Assembly (NCBI RefSeq): GCF_030408035.1
Contig: NZ_JASDCF010000001.1
Coordinates: forward strand, 248,001-312,000
Length of the DNA stretch: 64,000 bases
Source: Psychrobacter sp. APC 3426
GTDB taxonomy: Bacteria > Pseudomonadota > Gammaproteobacteria > Pseudomonadales > Moraxellaceae
Direction of reading: 5' to 3'
Position 1 is the first letter of the stretch; each line of letters opens with the position of its first letter. The notes beneath the pieces are model-generated. The model worked only from the letters and a program-made list of their open reading frames with translations. It was not told the origin of the DNA and did no database searches. A program made the translations under genes and the position numbers. This document shows, one piece after another, positions 53,316 through 63,042 of the stretch.

Positions 53316-55403
53316 CTAATTCGAGATTTTGATTGTACTGCTAGGCGCCTCTAAATAATAACCCTGTAGATAGCGGGCACCCACGCTCCAAGCGACAGAC
53401 ATCGTTGCTGCATCTTCAATATAAGGCATCAACACATCGACACTGACTTCTTTAGTACGCACAATCAATGACTTGACCGTGTTTAAGTTATCTTCTGAGT
53501 CGATACCTTGTACGTAGCTACGTGCCAAACGTACCATATCTGGCTGTACAAAGTTGGCAATCTCCACAGATTTTGCAGAAGAGCCAAAATTATTAATACC
53601 CAGTTGACAGCTGACTTGTGTCAATGCTGAAAATTGAGTTTTAGCGACAGTTAAATGGTCTGAGATGTCTTTTTCATTAAATTGTACTGTCAATACTCCA
53701 GCGGTACCGCCCACTGCTTTTATCAGCTGACTTGCCACACTAGGCAGCTTTTTATCTACCAAAGAAGCGCTGGTCAGTTGCACCAGCAATTTGGCTTCTG
53801 GATGGGTTTTACGCACATCGTTTATTTTCTTACAGGCATTTATGAGTACCCAACGATCTATTTTTTCAAGTAAATGATGCGTTTTGGCAACCGCCATAAA
53901 TTGATCAGGAGTGAGTACGGTGTTGTCAGCATCTGCCAGTGGTAAGCGTAGATACACTTCAAAAAAGTCGCTACGGTCATTATTGATATCGTATATCGGC
54001 TGAAATGTCAGCTCAAAGCGATTGTTGGTAATGGCATCGACCAAGGATTCGGCAAGTGCATGATCGTCACTATTGGCGTGCTCGCTTGGATCATACAGGT
54101 GATAAGTACCACCATGATTGGAGGTTTCTATCATAATCTGATTGATGGCATCCATGGCACGTTCGAGCAATATGTTTGGCTCAGCAGTGTTTTTCTCTAT
54201 TTTCACAATACCGATACTAACCGTGGTACTGGTCGTGCGCTTGTCCACTTCAATGAACATCTCACTGATACGGCTACCGATTTTTTCAGCAAGTGCTTGA
54301 AGCTCTGTCATTGTCTTGTTTTCGACGATGACCGTAAAGGCTGTATCACTAAAGCGGCTAACGTGCCCGTCTGTTACCAACTCATTGAGCGCATAGGCCA
54401 CTTGCTTCACTGTAGCATCTATCCCTTGCAGACCCAAACTACTTCTAATCTTACCCACATTATCAAGCTGAATATATAATAGCCCAGCCGTCAGTGCACC
54501 TTGCCGTGCTTGCTGATGCACGATTGCCATCTGCTCTTCGAAACCGCGGCGATTATCAATCCCCGTTAAGCTATCTTTGCGCTCAGCTTCAGCGAGACGT
54601 TTGGCAACCTCGGCACTGTTAGCAGTGTTCTGCTGGATAATTACCTGCGTCACCGGCTCACCCTCTAAGCTTGCCGAGGCCAACTGTAATTTTGCTGCAA
54701 AGGTGCTGCCATCGGTACGTTTGCTTTCGAACTCAAACTCAACGTCTTTACGATTGCCTTTATCAAACCGACTTAGGAACTGTTTAACGCTTTTAACATT
54801 ATCGCCCCCAGAAATTAAGTCAACAATAGGTACCCCTATGGCATCGTTCAGCGACTTAAAACCGAATAATTGCAAATAAGGATCATTGGCAAATATATGA
54901 ATACCTTGATCGATATAGGCAACCGCACTTTTAGAGTTCTTAATAAGCACATTGGCACGCTGCTCTGCTTCAGAGAGAACATGGCGCAATGTTTTTAATT
55001 CGCGGCGACTACGCAAATTGTCATGCTGTAGACAGATAGCCATCACTATTGCCATCTCTTGCTCTACTTTGAGTGCTTTGACCATGGTGCCACTGACAAT
55101 AGCGGGCAACCCCTCATCATTACGAGCAGTCGCTGCCATCTCTTCACTCATCAAGCAAATCATTGGCAAATCAATGCTTTGCTCCTGAACAAGCCCCACC
55201 ACATCGGTGAAGTTCATATCATAGGCTTTACCAAAAACCAATACATCCCATGGTTGGCGTAGCAGCTTTAACAGCTCTTCTTTATCGTCCAAAAACCCCA
55301 GATTCACACTGTCATAATAAGAACCTAGCAAATGCACAAGGCGCTCAGCATAGAGCTGATCATCATTGATGACTAATAAGTTTAGAGTGGACTGAGTGCG
55401 CAT
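53316..55403 (-). CDS. fimX: FimX-like degenerate GGDEF-EAL c-di-GMP effector
   Basis: A 695-residue protein with the FimX architecture: an N-terminal receiver-like domain (about 1-125; LLVINDDQLYAERLVHLLGS), PAS (about 150-260; SKSAVAYIDQGIHIFANDPY), degenerate GGDEF (about 280-435) and degenerate EAL (about 445-690). The GGDEF site reads SDTAF after the conserved DSLTGIDNRRGFEEQM. The EAL signature reads EVYLRL, like the EVL of FimX. Enzyme activity is therefore unlikely, and c-di-GMP binding by the EAL domain is the expected role. FimX of Pseudomonas aeruginosa (691 residues) promotes type IV pilus assembly and twitching. The gene upstream may be a functional partner. Confidence 0.87.
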   Translation of the reverse strand: MRTQSTLNLLVINDDQLYAERLVHLLGSYYDSVNLGFLDDKEELLKLLRQPWDVLVFGKAYDMNFTDVVGLVQEQSIDLPMICLMSEEMAATARNDEGLPAIVSGTMVKALKVEQEMAIVMAICLQHDNLRSRRELKTLRHVLSEAEQRANVLIKNSKSAVAYIDQGIHIFANDPYLQLFGFKSLNDAIGVPIVDLISGGDNVKSVKQFLSRFDKGNRKDVEFEFESKRTDGSTFAAKLQLASASLEGEPVTQVIIQQNTANSAEVAKRLAEAERKDSLTGIDNRRGFEEQMAIVHQQARQGALTAGLLYIQLDNVGKIRSSLGLQGIDATVKQVAYALNELVTDGHVSRFSDTAFTVIVENKTMTELQALAEKIGSRISEMFIEVDKRTTSTTVSIGIVKIEKNTAEPNILLERAMDAINQIMIETSNHGGTYHLYDPSEHANSDDHALAESLVDAITNNRFELTFQPIYDINNDRSDFFEVYLRLPLADADNTVLTPDQFMAVAKTHHLLEKIDRWVLINACKKINDVRKTHPEAKLLVQLTSASLVDKKLPSVASQLIKAVGGTAGVLTVQFNEKDISDHLTVAKTQFSALTQVSCQLGINNFGSSAKSVEIANFVQPDMVRLARSYVQGIDSEDNLNTVKSLIVRTKEVSVDVLMPYIEDAATMSVAWSVGARYLQGYYLEAPSSTIKISN

Positions 55404-55704
55404 AGGAAGCCTTTTAATCTTATGATCGTATTTTTATCTTTAATAGATATCTTATAACCGATAGCCGACAAACGAAACGTTTACCTCTACCAAAAAAACA
55501 ATCTAACACAGCGAACACCATGGAGTGTAAACCTTATCGCAATTACTACTATCACACTAGCTTAACGCTTCAGCTTAGCTGACTTGTTTGCTCGACTTTG
55601 GCATTGCTGTCAGTATCATACAAAGCTAGAGTAACAATTTCAGTCATTATAGACAATAATTTAACCAACTGCAGATTAACTTAGTTGCTATATGGGTGGA
55701 TTCG
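55404..55704. other. intergenic region upstream of fimX
   Basis: About 300 bases holding the fimX promoter region. No ORF, hairpin or repeat is recognised. The gap makes an independent fimX promoter likely despite the same-strand gene upstream. Confidence 0.4.
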
Positions 55705-57558
55705 CTATATCTGCACCACTTCATACTGGCTGAACTCATCGGTAATCAATAATCTGTTTAGCAAGCGTAGTGACGTTTGCTGATTATTGATACGTAAGAC
55801 GACTCTGTCGTTGGTTTTAAAGTGAGAGGTTGGCACGACTAAGCTTGCGATGGTTTGTAATTGCTCATCCTTGCCAACGATAAACGCCGGTACAAAATGC
55901 CGACTCCGCACGCCTCTGCCATCTAGACGTAGACCACAAGCAACTAAGCTATGTCCGAGCACTTGCCACTCAATCTCAGGATGTTTAGCATCGAGATTAA
56001 TCCAACGTACCATGCCCATGGACCAATCAGCTGTATCCTTTGTCTCAGAGCGACACAGTAAAACAAGACTCATAACCTGTAAAGGAAATGGTGACGTTGC
56101 CTTTTTGTCGTCTACATTCTTACTATCAACGCTCTTGTCATCAGTGCTCTTGTCATCAGCAATTGGTTGATTACCTTTACCCTTGCCAGCAATCGAATTC
56201 CTATCTACTGCTGAACCCACACGTCCTACTGGTAGCGCCTTTTGTAGAGTACTATCCTTATGCGCTGAAGCAGATTCTGTTGATGCAGCCAGTCTCAGTG
56301 AGCGGAATATCGACATCTCATCATTGCGATCAAACGTCTCAACATTTAAAACCACACTACTGTCTTGATTGTTGGTAAAGGTATCGTAGTGCGGTCGCTG
56401 TCCTTCTGGTAATGACTTGGTCACGATTAGATTGGTAAAACGGCGCGAGTCACTCACCCGGTAATGAATATCATTGAAACCACTCATCAACACAGCTTGT
56501 TGCTTAAGCTTATCAATGGTTGGTTGTGTGAGTCGTGGCTTTAGGTAGCGATAATCAACCGCCATGGATATCTTGTTGAGCAAACAACTCTCAACCCCTT
56601 CACTATCTTCATCGATTAATACTTGCTTGCGTGATTTAAGATACTCAACCATCGGCGCAAGCTCTATAAACAAGCAGTCATGCCGATCCTCATAGGGATT
56701 GATTGTAGAGTTGGCAGTTAAGTAGGTGGGCGGCTGGTCATCTCGTAAATCAACGAAAACCCGTGTCTCAGTATGAGGCTCTAGCGTCGCAACGAGATGC
56801 TCAGCCCACTCAGGCAATAGACGCTGCACCAATAAAATATTAGGTCGGCGAAAGGCTCGTACGTTTAATAGGCTGTGCAAACATATCTGACAGTACAAAC
56901 GATGTATATTATCAGCACGCTGAGTGACCGTATATACGCTCAAGTCAATGCCAGTGGCACGCTGCTGATGAGCGAGATGATACAGTTGATTGATTTTAGA
57001 CCATAAATAAGAAGAGGGTTTTTGGTAGCACAATGTCTCTTCGCCTAACAGTCTTTGATACATCAGTAGCGACTGGTAGATTGCGATAGATAGCGTAATT
57101 GGCGAAGATTGATCATGTTTTAAATAACGTTGCCAAACATTCTTGGACGGCTGTCTGTCATGATTGGCCAGCAGTGATATCTCACGGCGGATAACGCCAT
57201 CGTAAACCATGATAATGAGATAGTATAGCGACTGAATCTGAGCCATATGACCCAGTTGCTCTTCATCTAATGCCCCTGTCTCGTAGATATAATGCTGGCG
57301 CAAGGTAGCAATCAGTTGTTCCGCTGCGTCAATCACTATAGCTGTTAGTTTGATACGCTGTTTTTCATCTACGTCCGCTACTCGCAATTCTGCAAGAATA
57401 GCTTCTAATTGCTCGGCTTGTTCTTTTTCTGTTTGCGACGGTAGACTGGTCAGCTGTTTTAACAGATGTCGTTGCTGACTATTAAAGGACTGATGCAGCG
57501 CTGTTGGCTCTACCTCTGTAGAAGTTAGATACTCTTGAAAGGTCGATAGGGTTATCAT
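55705..57558 (-). CDS. uncharacterised protein upstream of fimX (possible FimW-like effector)
   Basis: A 617-residue soluble protein. I do not recognise it by sequence alone. The N-terminal two-thirds look helical, with a central VDYRYLKPRLTQ and a segment MVRWINLDAKHPEIEWQVLG near the C-terminus. A Lys/Asp/Ser-rich low-complexity stretch (about residues 455-500, DDKSTDDKSVDSKNVDDKK) separates it from a last domain. DWSMGMVRW recalls, but does not exactly match, the D-x-S-x-x-G motif of PilZ domains. In Pseudomonas aeruginosa fimX (PA4959) adjoins fimW (PA4958), a c-di-GMP effector for pili; position suggests the same here. The start at 57558 has AGGA upstream; the frame continues to 57636. 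Confidence 0.55.
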   Translation of the reverse strand: MITLSTFQEYLTSTEVEPTALHQSFNSQQRHLLKQLTSLPSQTEKEQAEQLEAILAELRVADVDEKQRIKLTAIVIDAAEQLIATLRQHYIYETGALDEEQLGHMAQIQSLYYLIIMVYDGVIRREISLLANHDRQPSKNVWQRYLKHDQSSPITLSIAIYQSLLMYQRLLGEETLCYQKPSSYLWSKINQLYHLAHQQRATGIDLSVYTVTQRADNIHRLYCQICLHSLLNVRAFRRPNILLVQRLLPEWAEHLVATLEPHTETRVFVDLRDDQPPTYLTANSTINPYEDRHDCLFIELAPMVEYLKSRKQVLIDEDSEGVESCLLNKISMAVDYRYLKPRLTQPTIDKLKQQAVLMSGFNDIHYRVSDSRRFTNLIVTKSLPEGQRPHYDTFTNNQDSSVVLNVETFDRNDEMSIFRSLRLAASTESASAHKDSTLQKALPVGRVGSAVDRNSIAGKGKGNQPIADDKSTDDKSVDSKNVDDKKATSPFPLQVMSLVLLCRSETKDTADWSMGMVRWINLDAKHPEIEWQVLGHSLVACGLRLDGRGVRSRHFVPAFIVGKDEQLQTIASLVVPTSHFKTNDRVVLRINNQQTSLRLLNRLLITDEFSQYEVVQI

Positions 57559-58002
57559 CCTTAATATTCCTAGTAGCTTTTTATGAATTCGAACAGTTTC
57601 GAATAGCTTTATTTTGCAAAATGCCAAAACTTTCAATCATACAAATTAGAAAGATATGGCAAAAAAACAAACTAGGAACGACGATAGAAGAGTGCATCAG
57701 ATATACGACACGACCTAATAGCAGACGAAAAATAAAAACACCATCAAACCCACTTAATCCATCATTGTGGTCGGTATTTTTATCCGTGCTGTTTATAGGT
57801 ACTGCTATTTATAAACACTACCTTATTGCTTTTTTGGCACCCTCTTTATTGATGACTCGAGTACCCATCAATCCAACATACTTGCCTTGATATAAAAGTC
57901 CGAATTTGACTTTACAGTTTTAATTCTATTAGAAACCAGTCTGCCCACTCTTCAATAGCCATTCTTTGTTCATTAATTTTTCAATATACCATATTGCGCA
58001 TA
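57559..58002. other. intergenic region between the FimW-like and epmB genes
   Basis: About 440 bases. A plus-strand frame at 57621-57890 could give 89 residues with one hydrophobic segment, but lacks a ribosome site and family features, so I do not call it. No RNA gene or strong hairpin is seen. Confidence 0.4.
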
Positions 58003-59010
58003 TTAATGGTTATTGTAAATGTCAATCGGTACCTTAAAAGGTTTATTCGGTAGTTCCCTTACTAGCTTTGGTACTAGATAGCCTGGTAATGCAGCCAATA
58101 ATGACCAGTAAAGCTCAATTGATGACCGTTCGTCGCTATCGAAATGTGCAGCACCTGCTACTTTATCAAGCACGTGTAAGTAATAAGGCAGCACGCCACT
58201 AGTAAACAAACGCTGACTTAACTGTGTTTGTGCCTCTACGCTGTCGTTAATACCTTTTAGTAAAACAGCTTGATTCAACAAAGTAATGCCAGCTGCTTTG
58301 GCTCGCTGCAAATACTCGGCTGTCAGCACATCTATCTCATTGGCGTGATTGCAATGAATCACCATGACAATCTGACAGCGGCTCTGAGACAGTCTCTCTA
58401 GCAGTGCATCATCTAAGCGCGCTGGAATGACCAATGGCAACCGAGTATGCAGACGTATGGTCGTCAGCTGCGGAATTGCCTCCAACGTATCTAACCATAA
58501 GAATAAGCGCCTATTTGTCACGTTCAATGGGTCGCCGCCACTCAAAATCACTTCATTGATATCAGGATTGGCAGTGATATAGTCAATAATATGCTCTTTG
58601 GCATCGGCTGTGGGCATATTGGCGCTATAGTCAAAGTGCTGACGGAAGCAGTATCGGCAATGAATCGCACAAGCACCTGTGATGGTTAACAGCACTCTAG
58701 ACTGGTACTTATGCAGTAAGCCTTTTACTGGATTTTGGTCGTTTTCGCCTAATGGATCTGCCACATAACCTGTCACCTTGATTTGTTCTTGTTGGTTTGG
58801 CAGTACTTGCTTAAGCAAAGGATCCTCTCGATCACCAACCGTCATTTTTGCCACAAAAGCACGCGGCACTCGCAGCTCAAAATGTTTCGGCACATAGACC
58901 TCCGAGCGCAATGATTCAAGCTTTAAGAGGGCCAGCAACTCATCGACAGACGTAATGGCTTCGGATAATTGCGTTTGCCAGTTTTTTTGTGTGATTAAAT
59001 GGTTTATCAT
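58003..59010 (-). CDS. epmB: EF-P (R)-beta-lysylation enzyme EpmB (lysine 2,3-aminomutase family)
   Basis: Radical SAM enzyme that converts lysine to (R)-beta-lysine, which EpmA then attaches to elongation factor P. The 335-residue protein has the cluster motif CAIHCRYC (Cys114, Cys118, Cys121), the PLP/SAM region IDYITANPDINEVILSGGDP, IRLHTRLPLVIPARL, and VIHCNHANEID. Its length is shorter than clostridial lysine aminomutases and matches EpmB (YjeK). It is divergent from efp, its eventual substrate, across a 311-base gap; a shared control region is plausible. EpmA is not in the window. Confidence 0.93.
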   Translation of the reverse strand: MINHLITQKNWQTQLSEAITSVDELLALLKLESLRSEVYVPKHFELRVPRAFVAKMTVGDREDPLLKQVLPNQQEQIKVTGYVADPLGENDQNPVKGLLHKYQSRVLLTITGACAIHCRYCFRQHFDYSANMPTADAKEHIIDYITANPDINEVILSGGDPLNVTNRRLFLWLDTLEAIPQLTTIRLHTRLPLVIPARLDDALLERLSQSRCQIVMVIHCNHANEIDVLTAEYLQRAKAAGITLLNQAVLLKGINDSVEAQTQLSQRLFTSGVLPYYLHVLDKVAGAAHFDSDERSSIELYWSLLAALPGYLVPKLVRELPNKPFKVPIDIYNNH

Positions 59011-59321
59011 GACAGCCTACTACCTGTGCCCAAAAGCCGATATTATACGCTCTTAGTGTCTGCCCTATCAAAGTATAGGATTTAACCGATAAATATAGAC
59101 CCTAACTGGTATAGATAGTAACTATCTTAGATACTGGTGATTAACGACGCTAATGATGAATGATATTGGATATTACTGAAAACCATCCATCATCAAATAT
59201 TATTCACCCTAGATATTATAAATAGCAAGTATTACCGTCATTTTTGACACAGTAAGCCCTATATCCAACGACTGAACGATCATATTTACAACCCCTACTT
59301 CCCAACCCCTAGGAGTCTCTT
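59011..59321. other. divergent region between epmB and efp
   Basis: Both promoters should lie here. A small palindrome GATAGTAACTATC occurs at 59113-59125. A clear AGGAG lies at 59311-59315, six bases before the efp start. No ORF or RNA gene seen. Confidence 0.45.
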
Positions 59322-59897
59322 GTGGCAAGTTTTTCTACTAATGAATTTAAAGCTGGTTTAAAAGTCATGCTAGATGGCAACCCTTGTGCCATTCTTGAAA
59401 ATGAGTTCGTCAAACCTGGTAAAGGCCAAGCTTTTAACCGCGTTAAGCTGCGTAACCTTCGCAGCGGTAAGGTATTAGAGCAAACGTTTAAATCAGGCGA
59501 GAGCTTGGAAGCCGCTGATGTCTTAGACACTGAAATGAACTATCTATACAACGATGGTGAGTTTTGGCACTTTATGCATCCTGAGAGTTTTGAGCAGCTA
59601 CAAGCGGACAAGACAGCCGTTGGTGATTCACTAAAATGGCTAAAAGACAATAGCAATGCGCTGTGTGTGATTACCCTATTTAATGGCGTACCATTATCAG
59701 TAACACCGCCTAACTTCGTTGAGTTACAAATTACGGAAACCGATCCTGGCGTACGTGGTGATACCTCAGGTGGTGGCGGCAAACCTGCGACACTAGAGAC
59801 TGGCGCTGTGGTTCGCGTACCTCTATTTGTACAGCAAGGTGAGGTGGTTCGTGTCGATACCCGTACCGGTGATTATCAAACCCGCGTTAGCTCATAA
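59322..59897 (+). CDS. efp: elongation factor P
   Basis: Relieves ribosome stalling at polyproline stretches. The 191-residue protein has the three-domain EF-P layout. The modified residue Lys34 is in [18 protein letters not shown], the exact context used by EpmA/EpmB beta-lysylation. Later landmarks are [35 protein letters not shown] and GDYQTRV at the end. The start is a GTG at 59322 with AGGAG six bases upstream. It is divergent from epmB. The Lys34 context and the neighbour together imply beta-lysylation. A bidirectional terminator follows. Confidence 0.95.
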   Translation: MASFSTNEFKAGLKVMLDGNPCAILENEFVKPGKGQAFNRVKLRNLRSGKVLEQTFKSGESLEAADVLDTEMNYLYNDGEFWHFMHPESFEQLQADKTAVGDSLKWLKDNSNALCVITLFNGVPLSVTPPNFVELQITETDPGVRGDTSGGGGKPATLETGAVVRVPLFVQQGEVVRVDTRTGDYQTRVSS

Positions 59898-59986
59898 CGA
59901 TAATGCTTTTCAGTATTAGGACGTCATTCATGTTAAGGCAGTATTGATGTCTAAAAGCATCATCTAGCGCTTATTTGACGTTTAAC

Positions 59987-60027
59987 AAAAAAGCTTAACC
60001 ACTTATTAAAGCGGTTAAGCTTTTTTT
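59987..60027. terminator. bidirectional terminator between efp and the histidine kinase gene
   Basis: Long hairpin with A-run AAAAAAGCTTAACC on the left and GGTTAAGCTTTTTTT on the right, in a convergent gap. A good intrinsic terminator for both strands. Confidence 0.88.
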
Positions 60028-60066
60028 ATGCTTGTCACATTGATGCTTTTAACAACACTGACTGTC

Positions 60067-61902
60067 TTACTCTTGCATGGATGAGCGCTGTATCAACCAG
60101 TACTGCACCAAAGCGTTTAACTGCTCTTGCTTGAAAGGTTTGGTGCAATAATCTTGCATACCAACGTTTAGATACTTTTCGCGCTCACCATCCATCGCAT
60201 TGGCAGTCAAAGCGATGATGGGTGGTAACGATTGTGGATCATAAAGCTCGTGTAGCTTGATCGTTGCCTGTACACCATCCAAAATGGGCATATGATGATC
60301 CATTAAGATAACATCATAACGCTCGGGCGATAGAGCAAAAATTTCAAGCGCTTGCTGCCCATCAGTGACATGCGTGACCTTATGTCCACTATTGGTCAGC
60401 GCTTTTTTGGCGATGATGGCATTGACCGTATCATCTTCAACCAACAGTATATGACCGGCGCGCTCATGACTTGGCTCTGTACTGGTAACATCGATTGAAT
60501 CTTGCCATGTATCGTATTTATCCGAATCGAGCGTCGGTAGCGGCAACAAAACGCTAAATGTTGTACCAACACCCACCTCACTATCCACCTCTATATGACC
60601 ACCCATCAAGTCAACCAAAGACTTACAAACAGACAGCCCTAGACCAGTACCACCATACAGACGATGTGTCGATTTATCCGCTTGATCATAAGCATCAAAT
60701 ATCGCATCCAAAGACTCAGGCTTGATACCGACGCCAGTATCTGTGACTTCAATACATAACGTCATATGCTCGTGATAGACCGTGTCATTATCGATTGCTG
60801 CATGGTTAGTCACGTTGACAGAGGATTCAAGCATTTTGTCTATTTGAGTATCAACATTGGCGTCATCGCTGCTCTCTTCATCGATGCAATGACAGTTGGG
60901 CACATGTGTGACATTGATGCTAACGTGTCCGCCTTCACGAGTGAATTTAATGGCATTATTGACCAGATTGGCGATGATTTGCTTGAGCCGTACTGGATCG
61001 CCTTGCACATATGGCGATAGCGACTCAGTATAATGATAGTCTAAAACCAACCCTCGCTGACGTGCCTTGATAGCAAAAAGGCTGACCACCTCATTGCATA
61101 ACGATGATAAATTCAATGGGATAGAATCAATGGTCATCTTGCCAGACTCAACTTTCGATAAGTCTAAAATACCATTAATAATGGCCATCAAGTGCTCATT
61201 GGAAACTTTAATATTATCGATATACTCTTGCTGTTCAGAGCTGAGATTGGTTTCACTCAGCATGTCTACCATACCGATAATACCATTCATTGGCGTGCGT
61301 ATCTCATGGCTCATGTTGGCCAAAAAATCCGATTTCATCTCATTGGCATGCTTGGCATCGCGCTGCTTATCCTGCAGCTGCAAAGCATCTGCCGCCATCA
61401 TCGCAAACTGTGCCAATACCTTCGCGTCTTGCTCACCAAAGTCATGATTAGGTTTGGTATCCATGACACATAAGGAACCTAAGCGAAAACTCTTATTATC
61501 CTCGTGAAGGATGATTGGTGCGCCTGCATAAAAGCGCAAGTAAGGATCATCTATAACCAGTGGGTTTTGGCTAAAACGACTGTCTTTTGACAAGTCTGCT
61601 ATCACAAACACTTCATTGGATAGCACTGTATAATTACAAATAGCCACTTCACGCGAGGTTCTACAGACACCGCCTAGCCCGTGACCGGACTTTAAGTACT
61701 GCGTTTTCTCATCCATAAAGGTGATGGTGACGATAGGCATATCAAAAAACAGCTTGGCAAGATCAACCAAACGCTTAAATGCTGGTTCATCATTGTCATT
61801 TAGCACCTGATACTTTTTTAGCCTATTGATGCGTTCTACTTCATCAAAGGCTACTGGATAGCTCTGCTTGGGCACGTTGGTTGTAGACAAGATGGACTCC
61901 AT
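60067..61902 (-). CDS. hybrid sensor histidine kinase (GAF-HisKA-HATPase-REC)
   Basis: A 611-residue cytoplasmic hybrid kinase without membrane helices. The N-terminal GAF domain (about 35-175) begins RINRLKKYQVLNDNDEPAFK and includes VCRTSREVAICNYTVL, the subtype seen in many GAF kinases. HisKA has the phosphoacceptor His199 in ANMSHEIRTPMNGIIGM. The HATPase domain has NLVNNAIKFTREGGHVSI, CIEVTDTGVGIKPESLDAIF and GGTGLGLSVCKSLVDLMGGH, with a polar insert near 340-375. A receiver follows with Asp in YDVILMDHHMPILDG. There is no HPt in the protein. It follows tcdA by nine bases; the input signal is unknown. Confidence 0.9.
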   Translation of the reverse strand: MESILSTTNVPKQSYPVAFDEVERINRLKKYQVLNDNDEPAFKRLVDLAKLFFDMPIVTITFMDEKTQYLKSGHGLGGVCRTSREVAICNYTVLSNEVFVIADLSKDSRFSQNPLVIDDPYLRFYAGAPIILHEDNKSFRLGSLCVMDTKPNHDFGEQDAKVLAQFAMMAADALQLQDKQRDAKHANEMKSDFLANMSHEIRTPMNGIIGMVDMLSETNLSSEQQEYIDNIKVSNEHLMAIINGILDLSKVESGKMTIDSIPLNLSSLCNEVVSLFAIKARQRGLVLDYHYTESLSPYVQGDPVRLKQIIANLVNNAIKFTREGGHVSINVTHVPNCHCIDEESSDDANVDTQIDKMLESSVNVTNHAAIDNDTVYHEHMTLCIEVTDTGVGIKPESLDAIFDAYDQADKSTHRLYGGTGLGLSVCKSLVDLMGGHIEVDSEVGVGTTFSVLLPLPTLDSDKYDTWQDSIDVTSTEPSHERAGHILLVEDDTVNAIIAKKALTNSGHKVTHVTDGQQALEIFALSPERYDVILMDHHMPILDGVQATIKLHELYDPQSLPPIIALTANAMDGEREKYLNVGMQDYCTKPFKQEQLNALVQYWLIQRSSMQE

Positions 61903-61911
61903 TTAATAATC

Positions 61912-62898
61912 TCAGACGCTATGCTTGACGTCCGTCTGTTTTATCAATAATTGTAATGCTTCACTCACCATAATCATCGCCACTACTGAGGTAACAACGA
62001 CGGCTGAGCCGTATCCACCACAGTGCAACCCGCCAGTTTGACAGCTTTTATCTACCCGTGGTGGCTCTGTAGAATACACACATCTAATACCGAACTTTTC
62101 TTTCATGGCACTGTTGATGCCTTTTTCATGGCGCAGTTTATTACGTAACTTGGCCAACAGCGGATCTTGATAACTGTCTCGTAGGTCGCTCACTGTAATC
62201 TGACTTGGATCCACCTTGCCACCTGCAGCACCGGCACATATCAGCTTTAATTTATTAAAGCGGCAATGCAGTGCAATTGCCAGCTTGGCGCTCATATCGT
62301 CTACACAGTCTAAAACCACAATAGGCTTACCTTGTTGAGCAGCGGCTTTGGCTTCCTCTCGAGTCGGCAGTAAGGTTGCGACATTATCCACTGTCAAAAA
62401 ATCATCGATTAAATGTAAGTGGACTTTAGGGTTTATCTCACGCATACGCGCCGCCATCGCCCCAATTTTGCTTTGACCAAAAGTGCTGTCTAACGCCGGC
62501 AGCTGACGATTGACATTAGAAGCAACCAACACGTCCAAGTCAATGAGAGTGATGCTGCCAACTGCCGTACGCGCCAACGCTTCTGCTGCCCAAGAACCAA
62601 CGCCACCAACGCCAATCACATACACATGAGATGCAGCAAATGTATCTACCGCTGACGAGCCATATAGTGTTCGCGTACCCTGAAAGCGGCGTTCATACTG
62701 CTCTTCATCATATTCAGCCTCTTCATGATAATCAGGCTTTTCATGCAGCACATTATCCATATGAGAGCTATCATCTAACTGATCATTATTTAACAGGTGC
62801 GTCAAAGGCTCTTGCCCTCTTAAAGCCCCAGCATTCACTGGTTCTAGAACCAATTCCTCACGTTTTTTTGTATCTCTCATCACAGATTGAATGCTCAT
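61912..62898 (-). CDS. tcdA: tRNA threonylcarbamoyladenosine dehydratase (TcdA/CsdL)
   Basis: E1-like ATP-dependent enzyme that cyclises t6A37 of tRNA to ct6A. The 328-residue protein has a 75-residue acidic N-terminal extension beyond the usual start, then YERRFQGTRTLYGSSAVDTF. The adenylation domain has VYVIGVGGVGSWAAEALART, TLIDLDVLVASNVNRQLPAL, and VVLDCVDDMSAKLAIALHC. The C-terminal region includes GIRCVYSTEPPRVDKSCQTG and a Gly-rich HCGGYGSAVVVTSV. It is related to ThiF/MoeB, but length and C-terminal motifs favour TcdA. It is probably co-transcribed with the hybrid kinase gene downstream. Confidence 0.88.
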   Translation of the reverse strand: MSIQSVMRDTKKREELVLEPVNAGALRGQEPLTHLLNNDQLDDSSHMDNVLHEKPDYHEEAEYDEEQYERRFQGTRTLYGSSAVDTFAASHVYVIGVGGVGSWAAEALARTAVGSITLIDLDVLVASNVNRQLPALDSTFGQSKIGAMAARMREINPKVHLHLIDDFLTVDNVATLLPTREEAKAAAQQGKPIVVLDCVDDMSAKLAIALHCRFNKLKLICAGAAGGKVDPSQITVSDLRDSYQDPLLAKLRNKLRHEKGINSAMKEKFGIRCVYSTEPPRVDKSCQTGGLHCGGYGSAVVVTSVVAMIMVSEALQLLIKQTDVKHSV

Positions 62899-63042
62899 TT
62901 AAATTGTATTTGTTGCTTTTAATGTATTTGGCTCAACCACTAATGTCATAACGGCGTTAACGACAATATTAATAATGGTTTTAATCATTGCTGTCATAAT
63001 CAGACAGTATAACAGTCAGAAAACCAACGTTGAGATTAATAA

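Noticed and set aside
57621-57890. 89-residue plus-strand frame between the FimW-position gene and epmB
   Set aside because: One hydrophobic stretch but no ribosome site, unusual composition, and overlap with the other gene's start region. Not enough to call a gene.
59113-59125. Small palindrome GATAGTAACTATC between epmB and efp
   Set aside because: Short and AT-rich; could be a regulator site, but nothing else supports it.
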